Shown piece by piece: positions 6,344 to 6,815 of a stretch of DNA of 6,815 nt (position 1 is its first letter; every line of letters starts with the position of its first letter). This DNA comes from JAQYVZ01 sp035269105 (lineage in GTDB: Bacteria; Desulfobacterota; Desulfuromonadia; Desulfuromonadales; BM103): the NCBI GenBank assembly GCA_035269105.1, contig DATFJP010000044.1, positions 1 through 6,815 on the forward strand. Direction: 5' to 3'. The notes beneath the pieces were generated by a model that saw only the letters and a list, made by a program, of their open reading frames with translations, made no database searches and was not told the DNA's origin. Both the position numbers and the translations under genes were made by a program.

Positions 6344-6815
6344 ATGCTCTCTGAGACCGCAATTCGAAAACTGCAAGAACTTTTGGGTCCGCCGAACGTC
6401 CTTCACGAAAAGGAAGACCTGCTGACCTTCGGCTATGATGCGACTCCCGAAATCCAGCTCCTGCCTGACGTCGTGGTCTTTCCAACCAGCTCCGAACAGG
6501 TGGTCGATCTGGTCAAATTCGCCGGCGAAGAAGGTCTGCCGCTGGTGCCACGCGGTTCGGGAACGGGTCTCTCCGGGGGCAGCGTGGCTGCCGAGGGCGG
6601 CATGGTACTCTGCCTGACCCGCCTCAACCGGATTCTCGAAATCGACGAGGAGAACCTGACCGCCACCGCCCAGGCCGGCGTGGTTACTCTCGACTTTTTC
6701 GAAGCGGTGGCCGCCAAGGGTCTGTTCTATCCTCCCGATCCGGGCTCCCAGAAAATTTCCACGCTCGGCGGCAACATCGCCGAAGACGCCGGCGGTTTGC
6801 GCGGTCTGAAATACG
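6344..6815 (+). CDS. glcD: GlcD-like FAD-linked 2-hydroxyacid dehydrogenase, 5' part (3' truncated)
   Basis: The first 157 residues of an FAD-binding PCMH-type oxidase, open to the window edge. The ATG at 6344 follows GAGGGA (6335-6340), 23 nt after the Usp gene. Seen motifs are PDVVVFPTSSEQVVDLVKFA (41-60), the FAD-pyrophosphate loop PRGSGTGLSGG (69-79), and PPDPGSQKISTLGGNIAEDAGG (130-151), followed by LRGLKY, all hallmarks of glycolate oxidase subunit GlcD and related D-lactate dehydrogenases. Full proteins of this group are about 460-480 residues with a C-terminal oxidase domain, so about one third is visible. The enzyme would oxidise a 2-hydroxy acid to the 2-keto acid and pass electrons to a partner iron-sulfur protein or the quinone pool. 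Glycolate, D-lactate and 2-hydroxyglutarate dehydrogenases share these motifs, so the substrate cannot be fixed from this part. Confidence 0.9.
   Translation, partial: MLSETAIRKLQELLGPPNVLHEKEDLLTFGYDATPEIQLLPDVVVFPTSSEQVVDLVKFAGEEGLPLVPRGSGTGLSGGSVAAEGGMVLCLTRLNRILEIDEENLTATAQAGVVTLDFFEAVAAKGLFYPPDPGSQKISTLGGNIAEDAGGLRGLKY

Overview
The window is GC-rich, densely packed bacterial DNA with every supported gene on the + strand. Gene content is a ketone-body CoA-transferase, 3-hydroxybutyrate dehydrogenase, a PAS-type sigma-54 activator, a TRAP transporter, a universal stress protein and a GlcD-type flavin dehydrogenase. Together with the style of the proteins, this suggests a Gram-negative proteobacterium in the broad sense, most likely an anaerobic deltaproteobacterial lineage such as Desulfuromonadales. 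That placement is an impression from protein resemblance, not a computed result.

Left block (1-2449): the 3' end of a 3-oxoacid CoA-transferase B subunit, then bdhA (D-3-hydroxybutyrate dehydrogenase), then a PAS/AAA+/HTH sigma-54 enhancer-binding protein that starts at GTG. Gaps are 16 and 13 nt, so these are almost certainly one operon. BdhA oxidises 3-hydroxybutyrate to acetoacetate, the CoA-transferase activates acetoacetate to acetoacetyl-CoA, and the regulator probably controls this pathway. A similar set (CoA-transferase, bdhA, sigma-54 activator HbcR) is known in Pseudomonas aeruginosa.

Middle gap (2450-2661): a sigma-70-like promoter (2540-2568), then a PdhR/LldR/FadR-type GntR operator (2577-2593) over the predicted transcription start, and a small 5'-UTR stem-loop. 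No convincing terminator follows the regulator gene.

Right block (2662-6815): TRAP periplasmic binding protein (dctP), a strong 10-bp hairpin, small permease subunit (dctQ), large permease subunit (dctM), a UspA-family protein, and the 5' part of a GlcD-like FAD-linked oxidase cut by the window edge. The promoter, operator and neighbouring oxidase suggest an uptake-and-oxidation operon for a 2-hydroxy or 2-keto monocarboxylate, with lactate or glycolate as best guesses. The hairpin between dctP and dctQ would let the binding protein be made in excess over the membrane subunits. I see no mobile element, CRISPR array, tRNA or rRNA, and no clearly novel system. The points worth a second look are regulatory sites, a divergent Usp nucleotide motif and the pairing of two organic-acid modules.
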